This document shows positions 36,999 to 46,542 of a stretch of DNA of 64,000 bases, piece by piece. The stretch spans positions 187,139-251,138 of the forward strand of contig NZ_QVRA01000003.1 in assembly GCF_003591655.1 (NCBI RefSeq), written 5' to 3'. Both the position numbers and the translations under genes were made by a program. The DNA is from Sphingobium terrigena (GTDB lineage: Bacteria; Pseudomonadota; Alphaproteobacteria; Sphingomonadales; Sphingomonadaceae). The stretch's first letter is position 1. Each line of letters starts with the position of its first letter. The notes beneath the pieces were generated by a model. It searched no databases and had not been told where the DNA came from. It was given only the letters and a program-made list of their open reading frames with translations.

Positions 36999-37156
36999 TT
37001 CAGTGCCTTGGTGTAGCAGGCGGGATGCGAGGGTGAACGGGGCGTTAGCCAAGTCCCATCACGGGACAGCCATCCCGTAACGGCACGATGCGTCCCGCAT
37101 CCGCACGCCGTCAAAGCCGCTGGCCTTGCCCCGCCGTCCATGGCAAGGGGCTGGGC

Positions 37157-37330
37157 ATGAGCAATGACAGGAAAGACCCGACCGGCGCGGGCGCGATCAT
37201 CGCCTTCCTCATCCTGGGGGGTGCAATCACCGGCGGGCTGATGGGCCAGCCCAGCATCGGCCTGCTGGCGGGCGTTGGCGCGGGCATCGTGATCGCGCTG
37301 CTGCTGTGGCTGCGCGACCGGCGCAAATAA
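37157..37330 (+). CDS. Small membrane protein, unknown function
   Basis: A 57-residue protein beginning MSNDRKDPTGAGAIIAFLIL with two hydrophobic Gly-rich segments (about 13-30 and 34-51) and a basic RDRRK end. AAGGGG lies seven bases before ATG 37157. No family recognised; small two-helix proteins of this size are often subunits or regulators of larger membrane proteins. Confidence 0.6.
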   Translation: MSNDRKDPTGAGAIIAFLILGGAITGGLMGQPSIGLLAGVGAGIVIALLLWLRDRRK

Positions 37331-37380
37331 GCGACGCGGCCAGCCCCATCCGCCTTGCCCGACGCGGCATCGCGACATAG

Positions 37381-38715
37381 ATGAGGGGAATGAACAAGCA
37401 TCTGATCGCCCTCCCGCTCGTCGTCCTCACTTTGGCCGGCGGCGCATTCCTCTATTTCGCGCAAGGCGACACGGCGCAATTGCCGCCCGGCGCGGATATG
37501 GGACGCGAACCGGTGTTCACCGGGCCACGCAGCGAGATGATCCCCACGGTCAATATCGCCGAAGTGAAGCCATGGACCGCCGGCGAAAAGCCGGTGCCGG
37601 CCAAGGGGTTGTCGGTGGCGCGCTTTGCCGAGGGGCTGTCCCATCCCCGCTCGCTGCTGCTTCTACCCAATGGCGATGTGCTGGTGGCCGAAACCAACAG
37701 CCCGCCCCGCCCGACCGGCGGCATCGTCAACCGGGTGATGAATTATCTGATGAACAAGGCGGGCGCGGGCGATCCGTCGCCCAACCGCATTTCGCTGCTG
37801 CGTGACGCCGATGGCGACGGGCGGGCGGAGACGAAAACCGCCTTCCTGACCGGACTGAATTCGCCCTATGGCATGGCGCTGCTGGGCAACACATTGTTCG
37901 TCGCCAATACCGACGCGCTGATGGCCTATCCCTACAAGCCGGGCGATACGAAGATCAGCGCGCCGGGCCGCAAGATATTGAACCTGCCCGCGCAGGCGCC
38001 CAACATGCACTGGACCCGCAGCCTGACCGTCAGCCCCGAAGGGCTGCTCTATGTCGGCGTCGGGTCGAACAGCAATATCGGCGAAAATGGGCTGGAAAGC
38101 GAAGCCAACCGCGCGTCGGTGCTGGAAGTGAACCCCCGGACCGGCGACTATCGCATCTGGGCGTCGGGGATGCGCAATCCGGTGGGCCTGGCCTTTGAAC
38201 CCAAGAGCGGCGCGCTGTGGGGCGTGGTCAATGAACGCGACATGCTGGGCAGCGACCTGGTGCCCGATTATCTGGCGCGAGTTGAATTTGGCGGCTTCTA
38301 TGGCTGGCCATGGAATTATTGGGGCGGGTATGAGGATCGCCGGGTCCAGCCGCAACGTCCGGAAATCCGCGAATATACCAAGCGGCCAGACTATGCGCTG
38401 GGCAATCATGTCGCACCGCTGGGCCTGACCTTCGCGGACAAGGTGACGCTAGGTGCACCTTATGCCGACGGCGCGTTCGTGGGCCTCCACGGCAGCTGGA
38501 ACCGCAAGCCGGCGGCGGGTTACAAGGTCGTGTTCGTCGGCTTTGCCGATGGCGAGGCGGGCAAGGCCAAGCCGGTCGATGTGCTGACCGGCTTTCTGGA
38601 CAAGGATGGCAACGCGCATGGTCGCCCGGTGGACGTGACCGCCGACGCGAAGGGCGCGCTGCTGGTCAGCGACGATGTCGGCGGCATTGTGTGGCGGGTG
38701 ACGAAGGGGAAGTGA
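37381..38715 (+). CDS. PQQ-dependent sugar dehydrogenase / sorbosone dehydrogenase family protein
   Basis: A 444-residue exported six-bladed propeller protein of the GSDH/sorbosone dehydrogenase family: signal-anchor MNKHLIALPLVVLTLAGGAF, then SHPRSLLLLPNGDVLVAETN, LNSPYGMALLGNTLFVANTD, MRNPVGLAFEPKSGALWGVV, NERDMLGSDLVPDYL, and HGSWNRKPAAGYKVVFVGF. Members oxidise sugars in the periplasm with pyrroloquinoline quinone. ATG 37390 is an equally possible start. No PQQ synthesis genes are present nearby, so cofactor supply is unknown. Confidence 0.82.
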   Translation: MRGMNKHLIALPLVVLTLAGGAFLYFAQGDTAQLPPGADMGREPVFTGPRSEMIPTVNIAEVKPWTAGEKPVPAKGLSVARFAEGLSHPRSLLLLPNGDVLVAETNSPPRPTGGIVNRVMNYLMNKAGAGDPSPNRISLLRDADGDGRAETKTAFLTGLNSPYGMALLGNTLFVANTDALMAYPYKPGDTKISAPGRKILNLPAQAPNMHWTRSLTVSPEGLLYVGVGSNSNIGENGLESEANRASVLEVNPRTGDYRIWASGMRNPVGLAFEPKSGALWGVVNERDMLGSDLVPDYLARVEFGGFYGWPWNYWGGYEDRRVQPQRPEIREYTKRPDYALGNHVAPLGLTFADKVTLGAPYADGAFVGLHGSWNRKPAAGYKVVFVGFADGEAGKAKPVDVLTGFLDKDGNAHGRPVDVTADAKGALLVSDDVGGIVWRVTKGK

Positions 38716-38725
38716 TTTGAGGTTT

Positions 38726-38795
38726 GCGTGCTCCCGCGCAGGCGGGAGCCCAGTTCCAGCCTCTCAACTGGGCTCCCGCCTGCGCGGGAGCACGC
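38726..38795. repeat. Palindromic intergenic repeat, family B (gctcccgcgcaggcgggagc)
   Basis: Perfect 30-base arms (38726-38755 and 38766-38795) around a 10-base loop; each arm itself contains gctcccgcgcaggcgggagc. It fills the gap between converging sugar dehydrogenase and DUF815 genes. Copies of the same element lie at 45439 and 58272, and a half copy at 51848. Confidence 0.85.
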
Positions 38796-38799
38796 TCCA

Positions 38800-39615
38800 T
38801 CAAATATGCAACCCGTTGCGCCCCGCCAGTTCGACGACATATTGCCACGCAACCCGGCCCGACCGGCTGCCGCGCTGGGTTGCCCACTGGATCGCTTCCA
38901 ATGGATCGAAACTGATCCCCAGTTTCGCCGCATAGCCGCCAACGATCGCGACATAGGCGTCCTGATCGAGCGCGTGAAAGCCAAGGCTCAGGCCAAAGCG
39001 GTCGGACAGCGCCATCCGGTCATCGACCACATCGCGCGGATTGATCGGGTCATCCTGCTCCGACAGATGGCGCGGCACGATATGGCGGCGGTTTGACGTC
39101 ACATAGAGGCGCACATTGGCGGGACGCGCGGCGGTGCCGCCCTGAAGCAGCGACCGCAGCGACCGGGCGTCCCCCACGCCTTCGTCAAAGCCCAGATCAT
39201 CGAGGAACAGGATGAAGGGCCGGCTCGTCCCGCGCAGCAGCGAGAAGAGCGTGGGCAGGCTCGCCAGTTCATCGATCGCGCATTGCAGCAGGGCGATGTC
39301 CTGCCCCTCCCCCTGCAACTGGCCGACGACGGATGCGACCACCGCCGACTTGCCGGTCCCGCGCGCGCCCCATAGCAGCACGTCATGCGCGGCATGGCCC
39401 GCCGCATGACGGCGGCTATTGTCGAGCAAAGCACCCTTCTGCGCGTCGATCCCGGTCAGCAGGTCATAGTCCACCGGCGCGAACGCCTCGACCGCGCGGA
39501 TCGCGCGACCGTCCCAGACATAGGCTGGCGACGCGGCAAGATCGGCGGACAGTGCGGGCGGCGGCGCGAGCCGTTCGAGCGCCTGGGCAATGCGGTTGAG
39601 GAGTTCGTCGGTCAT
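38800..39615 (-). CDS. DUF815 family ATPase
   Basis: A 271-residue P-loop protein of the DUF815 family. Walker A is WGARGTGKS near residue 82, Walker B is FILFLDDLGFDEG near 136, and sensor-type VRLYVTSNRRHIVPRH and RFGLSLGF follow. The AAA+-like fold suggests a remodelling ATPase; no substrate is established for the family. Monocistronic, converging with the sugar dehydrogenase gene across a repeat. Confidence 0.85.
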   Translation of the reverse strand: MTDELLNRIAQALERLAPPPALSADLAASPAYVWDGRAIRAVEAFAPVDYDLLTGIDAQKGALLDNSRRHAAGHAAHDVLLWGARGTGKSAVVASVVGQLQGEGQDIALLQCAIDELASLPTLFSLLRGTSRPFILFLDDLGFDEGVGDARSLRSLLQGGTAARPANVRLYVTSNRRHIVPRHLSEQDDPINPRDVVDDRMALSDRFGLSLGFHALDQDAYVAIVGGYAAKLGISFDPLEAIQWATQRGSRSGRVAWQYVVELAGRNGLHI

Positions 39616-39737
39616 GGCGCGGGCTTAAACGGCGATGGGCGTTGCGGCAAGCATCCGCGCCCCGATTCCCGCCGCTGTCATGCGACTGACGCAATGGCCT
39701 TTTACTCGGTGGGATCGCCGTCTATATCGCGGGGGCC

Positions 39738-40694
39738 GTGACCATCGCCAATCCAGCCTATTCCACCCGATCCTGCCGTTATGGCGCGGAATCCCTGCGT
39801 GAGGCAGCCTTGCTGATCCGCGCCGGGGAGCCGGTGGCGGTGCCAACCGAAACCGTTTATGGCCTGGCCGCCGATGCGACTGACAGCCACGCCGTCGCCG
39901 CCATCTACAGCGCCAAGGGGCGGCCCAGTTTCAATCCGCTGATCGTCCATGTCGCCGACCGGGAGATGGCGGAGCGGCTGGCGGATTTCTCCGCTGTCGC
40001 CAGGACGCTGGCCGACCGCTTCTGGCCGGGGCCGTTGACTTTGGTGCTGCCGATGCGGGCCGATAGCGGCCTCTCCCCGCTAGTCATGGCCGGCCTGCCC
40101 ACCGTAGCGCTGCGCCTGCCCGCCCACCCCGCGATGCGCGCGCTGATCCGCGAGAGCGGGCGACCACTCGCCGCGCCATCGGCCAATCGCAGCGGATCGA
40201 TCAGCCCGACGCGCGCCGAGCATGTGCTGGCCAGCCTCAATGGCCGGGTGCGGATGATATTGGATGAAGGGCCGACCAGCGAAGGCGTGGAATCGACCAT
40301 CGCCGCGCCGGAACATGACCATGTCCGCCTGCTCCGCCCCGGCCCGGTGACGGCGGCGATGCTGGAGGAAGCGACCGGCCTGCCGGTTATGATCGGCAAG
40401 GCCGGGGGCAAGATCGAAGCGCCCGGCCAACTCGAAAGCCATTATGCGCCGTCCAAACCGGTGCGGCTCAACGCGATGCGCGCGGAGCGGGACGAATATC
40501 TGATCGGCTTCGGCCTGATGCCCTGCCACATCAATCTCAGCCCGGAAGCCGACGTGCGGGAGGCCGCGGCCAATCTATTCGCGGCGCTTCACATTGCCGA
40601 CGCCAGCGCGCAGCAGCGCATCGCCGTTGCGCCCATTCCCGAAGAGGGGGTCGGCGCGGCCATCAACGACCGGCTAAAACGCGCCGCGGCTTGA
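39738..40694 (+). CDS. tsaC: L-threonylcarbamoyladenylate synthase (Sua5/YwlC type)
   Basis: A 318-residue enzyme that makes threonylcarbamoyl-AMP for the tRNA t6A37 modification. The YrdC domain has PTETVYGLAADA at about 35 and SAKGRPSFNPLIVHVAD near 54, followed by PSANRSGSISPT; the C-terminal Sua5 domain (from about residue 215) contains GQLESHYAPSKPVRL. The two-domain length distinguishes it from the short TsaC. It starts at GTG 39738 after GGGGG. Confidence 0.93.
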   Translation: MTIANPAYSTRSCRYGAESLREAALLIRAGEPVAVPTETVYGLAADATDSHAVAAIYSAKGRPSFNPLIVHVADREMAERLADFSAVARTLADRFWPGPLTLVLPMRADSGLSPLVMAGLPTVALRLPAHPAMRALIRESGRPLAAPSANRSGSISPTRAEHVLASLNGRVRMILDEGPTSEGVESTIAAPEHDHVRLLRPGPVTAAMLEEATGLPVMIGKAGGKIEAPGQLESHYAPSKPVRLNAMRAERDEYLIGFGLMPCHINLSPEADVREAAANLFAALHIADASAQQRIAVAPIPEEGVGAAINDRLKRAAA

Positions 40695-40721
40695 GTTTGA
40701 AAATGAGGTGAAACTCCAAGC

Positions 40722-40788
40722 TCCGTTCGTTTCGAGCGAAGTCGAAACCTGCGTGCCACCGTTTCTCGACTTCGCTCGAAACGCACGG
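40722..40788. repeat. Palindromic intergenic repeat, family A
   Basis: Left tccgttcgtttcgagcgaag (40722) pairs with right cttcgctcgaaacgcacgg (to 40788). It lies between converging tsaC and the small lipoprotein gene. Confidence 0.75.
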
Positions 40789-40809
40789 GTCAAGGTGACG
40801 TCATCGCGC

Positions 40810-41076
40810 TTAATCGCAATTGTCGTAACCCGCATCCTCGCACTGGCGGCGGCGTTCCTTGTCCGCCTTCTTGCGCACCTTGCCATCGCGCGCTTCCTGC
40901 TCGCGCATCTTGCGGCCATAATTGCGATCGGCTTCATCCTGGCTGGTCGTCGCCCAGTCCGCCGCCTGCGCGCCCGCGCGCACCGGCATCGTCGCGATAT
41001 CCAGCGCCGTCTTGGCGATACAGCCGGGCAGAGCCAGCAGCATCAGCGGCGCGGCCAGCATCATCATCTTGTTCAT
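40810..41076 (-). CDS. Small lipoprotein, unknown function
   Basis: An 88-residue protein with signal and lipobox (MNKMMMLAAPLMLLALPGC; Cys at about residue 19), then a short Ala-rich part and a very charged helix (RNYGRKMREQEARDGKVRKK) ending CEDAGYDNCD. GGGGACTG lies six bases before ATG 41076; ATG 41079 is adjacent. Membrane-anchored periplasmic location is inferred; no family recognised. Confidence 0.65.
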   Translation of the reverse strand: MNKMMMLAAPLMLLALPGCIAKTALDIATMPVRAGAQAADWATTSQDEADRNYGRKMREQEARDGKVRKKADKERRRQCEDAGYDNCD

Positions 41077-41174
41077 CATCAGTCCCCCGACTTGGTTCGC
41101 CGCCGTCCTGGCACAGGCCACCTTAACCGCAGCCTAAGCCAAACACAAAAAGCGGCGAAACCTGTCGCGGAAAA

Positions 41175-41708
41175 TCAACCGTCAATCCTGTCGGCAAAGC
41201 CCTTGCGCAGTTTCGCGAGCTTTGGCGGGATCACGGCCATGCAATAGGGGTTACGGTCGCCGACCCGGTCCCAATATTGCTGATGATAATCCTCCGCCGG
41301 ATACCAGGGACCGTCCGGCTCTATCGTGGTGACGATCGGATCGTCATGGTCCGCCTGCGCCCGGCCGATCGCGACCTTGGCCTCGGCCTCCTGTTCCGGC
41401 GAACGGGGGAAGATGGCGGATCGATATTGGGTGCCGACATCATTGCCCTGGCGATTGAGCGTCGTGGGATTGTGCGTCGCAAAGAAAATGTCGAGCAGAT
41501 CGGCATAGCTGATGACGTCAGGGTCGAAACTGATGCGGATCGCCTCGGCATGGCCGGTCGTGCCGGAACAGACCTGCTCATAGGTCGGGTCGGGCTTTTC
41601 CCCGCCAATATAACCGCTCTCGACCGCGGATACGCCTTTGAGGTTCTGATACACCGCTTCGGTACACCAGAAGCATCCGCCTGCGAGTGTCGCGATTTCT
41701 TGCGCCAT
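41175..41708 (-). CDS. msrA: Peptide-methionine (S)-S-oxide reductase
   Basis: A 177-residue MsrA, which repairs oxidised methionine. The catalytic motif [17 protein letters not shown] begins near residue 10, with the active Cys in GCFWC. Further blocks are [40 protein letters not shown] and YHQQYW. I start at ATG 41708 ([11 protein letters not shown]) because the longer version lacks family support. Thioredoxin recycling would use family-typical C-terminal residues. Monocistronic. Confidence 0.95.
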   Translation of the reverse strand: MAQEIATLAGGCFWCTEAVYQNLKGVSAVESGYIGGEKPDPTYEQVCSGTTGHAEAIRISFDPDVISYADLLDIFFATHNPTTLNRQGNDVGTQYRSAIFPRSPEQEAEAKVAIGRAQADHDDPIVTTIEPDGPWYPAEDYHQQYWDRVGDRNPYCMAVIPPKLAKLRKGFADRIDG

Positions 41709-41775
41709 CTGTCCATTCCTATCCATGTTGGCCACACAGATAGGAACGCTCAGGCCGCCGTTCCAGCCTCCGCCG

Positions 41776-43455
41776 TCACGCCGCCGCTTTCGCCCGTTCC
41801 TCGGCCACCAGTTCCTTACGGGACAGCTTGCCGACCAGCGTGCGCGGCAGGTTCAGCCGCACCTCGACCTCACACACCCGCTCATGCTTGCCCAGTTGCG
41901 GATTGAGCCAGTCTTTGAGCGCCGCGCCGTCAATCTGCGCATCCTCGATCAGCGTCACGAACGCCTTGGGCTGTTCACCGCGATAATGGTCGGGAATGCC
42001 GATCACCAGCGCCTCCTTGACCATCGGATGATGATAGAGGACCGCCTCGACCTGGCTCGGAAACACTTTGAAGCCGCCGACGGCGATCATGTCCTTGAGC
42101 CGGTCGACGATGCGGACATAGCCATCCTCGTCTATTTCGCCCACGTCGCCGGTGCGGATGAAATCGCCGATGAATACTTCGGCGTCGGCATCGGGCCGGT
42201 TCCAATAGCCCTTCATGATCTGCGGCCCGGCGAACAGCAATTCACCCGGCTCTCCGGGCGGCGGTGGCCTGGTCGGATCTTCGCGATCGACCAGCTTCAC
42301 CCGCGTCCCCGGCACCGGCTGCCCCACCGTCCCGGTCTTGTTCAGCCCCTCATAGGGGTTGGAACAGACGATCGGGCTGGTTTCGGTGAGGCCATAACCT
42401 TCGATCAGCTTGGCGCCCGTGGCCGCCTCGAACCGTTGCCGCACTTCCAGCGGCAGCGGCGCGCCGCCCGAAATACAGGCGCGCAGCGAGGAAAAGTCGA
42501 TGTTGCGGATCGCGGGATGATCCAGCAGCGCCTGGAACATGGTCGGCACGCCGGGCAGCGACGTCGCCTTCACCCGCTGCACCGCCGCCAGCACCTGCGC
42601 CGCGTCGAAACGGGGCAGCATCACCATCTCGCCGCCGTTCATCACGGTGCGGTTGAGGGTGCAGGTATTGGCGAATACATGGAAGAAGGGCAGCACCGCG
42701 ATGATGCGGTCCTCCTCATTGGCGTGCGGGTCGATCGCCTGCGCCTGCCGGGCATTGGCGGTCAGATTCTGGTGGGTCAGCATCGCGCCCTTGGGCGTGC
42801 CGGTGGTGCCGCCAGTATATTGCAGCAGGGCGATGTCCCGCTCCGGGTCGATCGGCGGCACGGTGCAGTCGCCCGCATTGGCGATCAGCCGGTCATAGCG
42901 CAACACGCGCGGATCGTCCGGCAACGGCACGGACTCGCTCGCCTTGAACAGGCGGAACAGCACGGATTTGACCGGGGGCAGCATCTCCGCCACCGATCCG
43001 ACGACCAGCTTCTCCAGGCTGCTATGATCCAACACCTGCAAGGCGGTGGGCAGCAGCGCCTTGGCCGACAGGGTGAACAGGATTTTGGTCCCGCTATCCT
43101 CGACCTGATGCTCCAGTTCGGCAGCAGTGTAGAGGGGAGAGAAATTGACGACGATCGCGCCCGCGATCAGCGCGCCATAATAAGCCGCGACATAATGGGG
43201 GGTGTTGGGCAGATAGAGGCCGACCCGGTCGCCCTTTTTCACACCCATCGCCTGCAAACCACAGGCGATGCGGCGGATTTGCCCGAACATCGTGCCATAG
43301 CTGAACCGGCGCCCCATGAAATCGATCATCGGCGCATCGGGGTGGGCCAGCGCACTGGTGGTGACCATTTCCCCCATCGACATCGGGGCGAACGTCCGGT
43401 CCCAGACGGTGGGGTGCTGATAATGCTCCCGCCAGATTTTTTCTATGCTCTCCAT
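41776..43455 (-). CDS. Long-chain fatty acid-CoA ligase (AMP-binding)
   Basis: A 559-residue ANL-superfamily enzyme that forms acyl-CoA from fatty acid, ATP and CoA. The P-loop [20 protein letters not shown] is near residue 213, [10 protein letters not shown] near 358, and the hinge/core [20 protein letters not shown] followed by [19 protein letters not shown] near 440. The C-terminal Lys needed for adenylation is in GKLSRKELV. Its product enters beta-oxidation or lipid synthesis. It resembles FadD/DitJ-type proteins of sphingomonads; chain-length preference cannot be read from sequence. Confidence 0.9.
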   Translation of the reverse strand: MESIEKIWREHYQHPTVWDRTFAPMSMGEMVTTSALAHPDAPMIDFMGRRFSYGTMFGQIRRIACGLQAMGVKKGDRVGLYLPNTPHYVAAYYGALIAGAIVVNFSPLYTAAELEHQVEDSGTKILFTLSAKALLPTALQVLDHSSLEKLVVGSVAEMLPPVKSVLFRLFKASESVPLPDDPRVLRYDRLIANAGDCTVPPIDPERDIALLQYTGGTTGTPKGAMLTHQNLTANARQAQAIDPHANEEDRIIAVLPFFHVFANTCTLNRTVMNGGEMVMLPRFDAAQVLAAVQRVKATSLPGVPTMFQALLDHPAIRNIDFSSLRACISGGAPLPLEVRQRFEAATGAKLIEGYGLTETSPIVCSNPYEGLNKTGTVGQPVPGTRVKLVDREDPTRPPPPGEPGELLFAGPQIMKGYWNRPDADAEVFIGDFIRTGDVGEIDEDGYVRIVDRLKDMIAVGGFKVFPSQVEAVLYHHPMVKEALVIGIPDHYRGEQPKAFVTLIEDAQIDGAALKDWLNPQLGKHERVCEVEVRLNLPRTLVGKLSRKELVAEERAKAAA

Positions 43456-43504
43456 GAGTGAAGTCTATGGAGAATGGCTGCTTTACGCAAGCGTCAACCA
43501 CAGC

Positions 43505-43539
43505 AAAAAGGGCCGCGTCGGTTACCCGGCGCGACCCTT
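43505..43539 (-). terminator. Terminator of trcR
   Basis: On the minus strand aagggtcgcg pairs with cgcggccctt (one G-T pair) and is followed by ttttt; positions 43505-43539. It lies 53 bases after the trcR stop. Confidence 0.75.
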
Positions 43540-43591
43540 GAAAATGCTGCATTGCAGCGACTTAGGACGGTCGCCGAATGACGCTACGGCA

Positions 43592-44290
43592 TCACACCGC
43601 GCCCTTGTTGTTGCTGAACGGATCAAGGATGGTGGCGACGCCGGAAATCAGTTCTGCTTCGCTGCGCAGAGCCTCATCAGCACGCCGCGCATTGTCGTCA
43701 CGCTCACGCCGCAGCTCCTCGATCAGCGCCGCACGGTCGCCATCCAGACGCGAATCGGTCGGTGCCTCGATGCCCAGCTTCTTGGCGGTCTTGGCCACCA
43801 GAGCGTCCAGTTCGCGCTGCGAACACAGGCCCAGCGTCACCGGGTCTTTGGGCGTGATGTTGGAAATGTTCCAGTGGGTCCGGTCGCGGATCGCCGCGAT
43901 GGTGGTGCGGGTGGTGCCGATCAGCTTGCCGATCGCGCCGTCCGACACTTCGGGATGGTTGCGCAGGATCCAGGCGATGCCATCAGGCTTGTCCTGGCGC
44001 TTGGACACCGGCGTGTAGCGCGGCCCCTTGGTGCGACGGACAGGCTCCGGGCCTTTCAGCATCTTGAGCTTGTAGTCGGGGTTCTGCTCGCCCTTGTGGA
44101 TTTCGTCCATGGTGATTTCATGGGCGCGCACCGGGTCACGGCCGGTATATTTGGTGCTGGCGGTATCGTCGGCGATTGCCTGCACTTCCAGGATGTGAAG
44201 CCCGCAAAATTCAGCGATCTGGTCAAAGCTCAGAGCGCTGTTGTCGACCAGCCAGCTGGCGGTCGCATGGGGCATGAGTGGCTGGGACAC
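43592..44290 (-). CDS. trcR: TrcR-type cell-cycle transcriptional regulator (DUF1013)
   Basis: A 232-residue protein of the DUF1013/TrcR family, conserved in Alphaproteobacteria and linked to cell-cycle and polymerase-associated regulation. Visible: MSQPLMPHATASWLVDNSAL, SFDQIAEFCGLHILEVQAIA, WILRNHPEVSDGAIGKLIGT with a helix-turn-helix (TTRTTIAAIRDR), and a charged C-terminal coiled coil (RAALIEELRRERDDNARRAD). I choose GTG 44290 because relatives begin MSQPLMP; ATG 44275 is the alternative. Confidence 0.8.
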   Translation of the reverse strand: MSQPLMPHATASWLVDNSALSFDQIAEFCGLHILEVQAIADDTASTKYTGRDPVRAHEITMDEIHKGEQNPDYKLKMLKGPEPVRRTKGPRYTPVSKRQDKPDGIAWILRNHPEVSDGAIGKLIGTTRTTIAAIRDRTHWNISNITPKDPVTLGLCSQRELDALVAKTAKKLGIEAPTDSRLDGDRAALIEELRRERDDNARRADEALRSEAELISGVATILDPFSNNKGAV

Positions 44291-44308
44291 GGGAACATTC
44301 TCCGGCAC

Positions 44309-44343
44309 AAAAACGATAAGGGCCGCCCAAGCAGGGCGGCCGC
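44309..44343 (-). terminator. Possible terminator of the glycosyltransferase gene
   Basis: On the minus strand ggccgccc (44341-44334) and gggcggcc (44328-44321) form a perfect 8-base stem, followed after cttatcg by ttttt. It lies between the glycosyltransferase stop and the trcR start. Confidence 0.5.
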
Positions 44344-44390
44344 GACCGTCTGGAGATAGTCGATCATCCCCGCTGGAGCAAGGAAAAGCG

Positions 44391-45419
44391 TCAGGCCGCG
44401 CTATCCAGCCCCAACCGGTCAATGGTGTGCAGCCCCGCCAGGAACTCGCGCGCGCTGCGTTCCCAGCTGAAGCTGCGGCCATAGGCGGCGCAGGCGGCCC
44501 GGTCACAGCTTAGCGCTCCGGCAATCGCCTGCCCCAGATCATCCGACAGCGCGCCGCTTTCCGGGGTCACAATGTCCACCGGCCCCGTGACGGGATAGGC
44601 CGCGACCGGCGTGCCGCAGGCCAGCGCCTCGATCATCACCAAGCCGAACGTGTCGGTGCGGCTGGGGAAAACGAACACGTCGGCCCCGGCATAGGCACCC
44701 GCCAGCGCCTCCCCGAACAATGGTCCCATGAAATGCGCCTCTGGGTAGCGCCGCTCCAGCGCCGCGCGCGCCGGGCCATCGCCCACCACCACCTTGGTGC
44801 CGGGATGATCGGTGGCGAGGAACGCCTCCAGATTCTTCTCCACCGCCACCCGACCGACAGCCAGCATGATCGGCCGGGGCAGGTCGGCAAACAGCGTGGG
44901 CGGCGGCGCGTCGGGGGTGAAGGCACTCAGGTCCACCCCCCTGCCCCAGGGCCGCACATTGTTCAGCCCATGCGCGCGCAGTTGCGCGCGCACCGACCCG
45001 GTCGATACCAGCACCGCCTGCGCAGACCCGTGAAACCAGCGAATATAGCGCCAGAACCAGGCCGCAGGCAGGCCGGTCCGCTGCGCCACATAATCGGGGA
45101 AATGGGTGTGATAGGCGGTGGTGAACGGCACATGCTCCCGCAAGCACCAGCGCCGCGCCGCCAGGCAGAGCGGCCCTTCCGTCGCCAGATGCACGGCATC
45201 CGGTTGGAAGGCCGCAATCGCCTGCCCCACCACGCCCGGCCGCACCAAGGCCAGCCTTATTTCTGGATAGGTCGGGCAGGGAATGGAGCCATAAAGATCA
45301 GGCGAAATCACCTGAACCTCATGCCCCATCGCCTCCAGCTCCGCCCGGATCGTCTGGAGCGTGCGCACCACGCCATTGACCTGCGGGGTCCAGGCATCGG
45401 TGACGATCATAATGCGCAT
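44391..45419 (-). CDS. Glycosyltransferase family 4 (GT-B) protein
   Basis: A 342-residue GT-B glycosyltransferase. It begins MRIMIVTDAWTPQVNGVVRT, an acceptor-side start common in mannosyl/glucosyl transferases acting on lipids. The donor-side domain has GRVAVEKNLEAFL, VVGDGPARAALERRYPEAHF and the E-x7-E-type motif VFVFPSRTDTFGLVMIEALA. It is paired with an LpxH-like phosphatase upstream, so it probably builds a glycolipid or envelope lipid. The two genes are separated by a family B repeat. Confidence 0.87.
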   Translation of the reverse strand: MRIMIVTDAWTPQVNGVVRTLQTIRAELEAMGHEVQVISPDLYGSIPCPTYPEIRLALVRPGVVGQAIAAFQPDAVHLATEGPLCLAARRWCLREHVPFTTAYHTHFPDYVAQRTGLPAAWFWRYIRWFHGSAQAVLVSTGSVRAQLRAHGLNNVRPWGRGVDLSAFTPDAPPPTLFADLPRPIMLAVGRVAVEKNLEAFLATDHPGTKVVVGDGPARAALERRYPEAHFMGPLFGEALAGAYAGADVFVFPSRTDTFGLVMIEALACGTPVAAYPVTGPVDIVTPESGALSDDLGQAIAGALSCDRAACAAYGRSFSWERSAREFLAGLHTIDRLGLDSAA

Positions 45420-45438
45420 TTGGTCACCTCACTCACCA

Positions 45439-45501
45439 TGTTCCCGCGCAGGCGGGAACCCAGTTTAACGGCCGGACTGGGTTCCCGCCTGCGCGGGAAC
45501 A
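45439..45501. repeat. Palindromic intergenic repeat, family B
   Basis: Perfect 26-base arms (45439-45464, 45476-45501) with tgttcccgcgcaggcgggaa in the left arm. It sits between two genes on the same strand, so the hairpin would lie inside a shared transcript. Confidence 0.85.
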
Positions 45502-45515
45502 CGCGGCATAATATC

Positions 45516-46385
45516 TTAGGCGGCAATCCGCGCCGGCTCGTCCCGTGCCTCCCGCGCGGCAATCTCATCCGCCCAGTGCAGCACTTCCATCCGTCCGCCC
45601 TCATGCTCGACCAGAGCGGTGCAGCCTTCCACCCAGTCGCCATCATTATAATAAGCGACGCCGCCAATCTCGCGCATTTCGGCATTGTGGATATGCCCGC
45701 ACACCACGCCATCGACGCCGCGCGCACCCGCTTCATGCGCGACCACTTCCTCGAACTGGGAGATGAAGGATACGGCGTTCTTGACCTTGTGCTTGGCCAT
45801 TTTGCTGAGCGACCAATAGGGCAGCCCCATGCGCTGCCGCACCGCATTGACCACGACATTCAGCCGCATCAGCGTGGTGTAGGCCGCGTCCCCCACGAAC
45901 GCCAGCCAGCGGTGCGCCAGCATGATCGTGTCGAATTCATCGCCATGCAGCACCAGCAGCTTGCGCCCGTCGGCGGTGGTATGGATCGCCTTGCGCCTTA
46001 TTTCCACGCCACCGAAATTCATGCCGGTGAACTGGCGGAACATTTCGTCATGATTGCCGGGAATATAGACGACCCGCGTGCCGCGCTTGGCGCGTTTCAT
46101 CAGCCGCCACACCACGTCATTATGGCTGGCCGGCCAGTAAAAACGCTTCTTCAGCCGCCAGCCGTCGATGATGTCGCCCACCAGATAGATGGTGTCGCTG
46201 TCCACATTGTCGAGGAAATCGATCAGCATCGCCGCGTTGCAGCCGCGCGTGCCAAGATGGATGTCGGAAATCCAGATCGTGCGAAACCGGCGACGCTCGC
46301 CCTGCGTCCGTTCGGGCACGGAAAATGGCTCTGCGCCGTCCTCCGGCAGGTCCGCCAGAAATGGCAGGCGCGTGATGGCGTTCAT
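45516..46385 (-). CDS. UDP-2,3-diacylglucosamine diphosphatase-like metallophosphatase
   Basis: A 289-residue calcineurin-like phosphatase. The five metal-site motifs are all visible: WISDIHLGTRG near residue 39, VGDIIDGWRLKKRF near 69, YIPGNHDEMFRQ near 107, LHGDEFDTIM near 148, and VVCGHIHNAEMR near 229. Such LpxH-type proteins remove UMP from UDP-2,3-diacylglucosamine in lipid A synthesis, but in sphingomonads this long form is typically paired with a GT4 enzyme, suggesting a related glycolipid phosphatase role. Sphingolipid- rather than LPS-linked function is possible. Confidence 0.83.
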   Translation of the reverse strand: MNAITRLPFLADLPEDGAEPFSVPERTQGERRRFRTIWISDIHLGTRGCNAAMLIDFLDNVDSDTIYLVGDIIDGWRLKKRFYWPASHNDVVWRLMKRAKRGTRVVYIPGNHDEMFRQFTGMNFGGVEIRRKAIHTTADGRKLLVLHGDEFDTIMLAHRWLAFVGDAAYTTLMRLNVVVNAVRQRMGLPYWSLSKMAKHKVKNAVSFISQFEEVVAHEAGARGVDGVVCGHIHNAEMREIGGVAYYNDGDWVEGCTALVEHEGGRMEVLHWADEIAAREARDEPARIAA

Positions 46386-46491
46386 GATACGATCCTACAA
46401 AGACTGATGCCCTCAGGACCGGTTCCCTAGCGCCGCAATGTTACAGTTCCGAAGGGATTATGACGGAAATGCTACGGTTTGCGGGGTTTTC

Positions 46492-46536
46492 TGCTCCCCC
46501 TCCCGCCTGCGGGAGGGGGGTGGGGGGTGGGCCAAC
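46492..46536. repeat. Short palindromic repeat, family C
   Basis: ccccctcccgcctgcgggag followed by gggggtggggggtggg forms a hairpin of 10 base pairs or more. It lies between the LpxH-like gene and the quinone oxidoreductase gene and may end transcription of the latter. Confidence 0.55.
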
Positions 46537-46542
46537 GCACCC

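Noticed and set aside
41725..43461. 578-codon plus-strand frame opposite the acyl-CoA ligase
   Set aside because: Antisense shadow; His/Arg/Gln-rich with no motif, while the minus strand shows the full AMP-binding enzyme.
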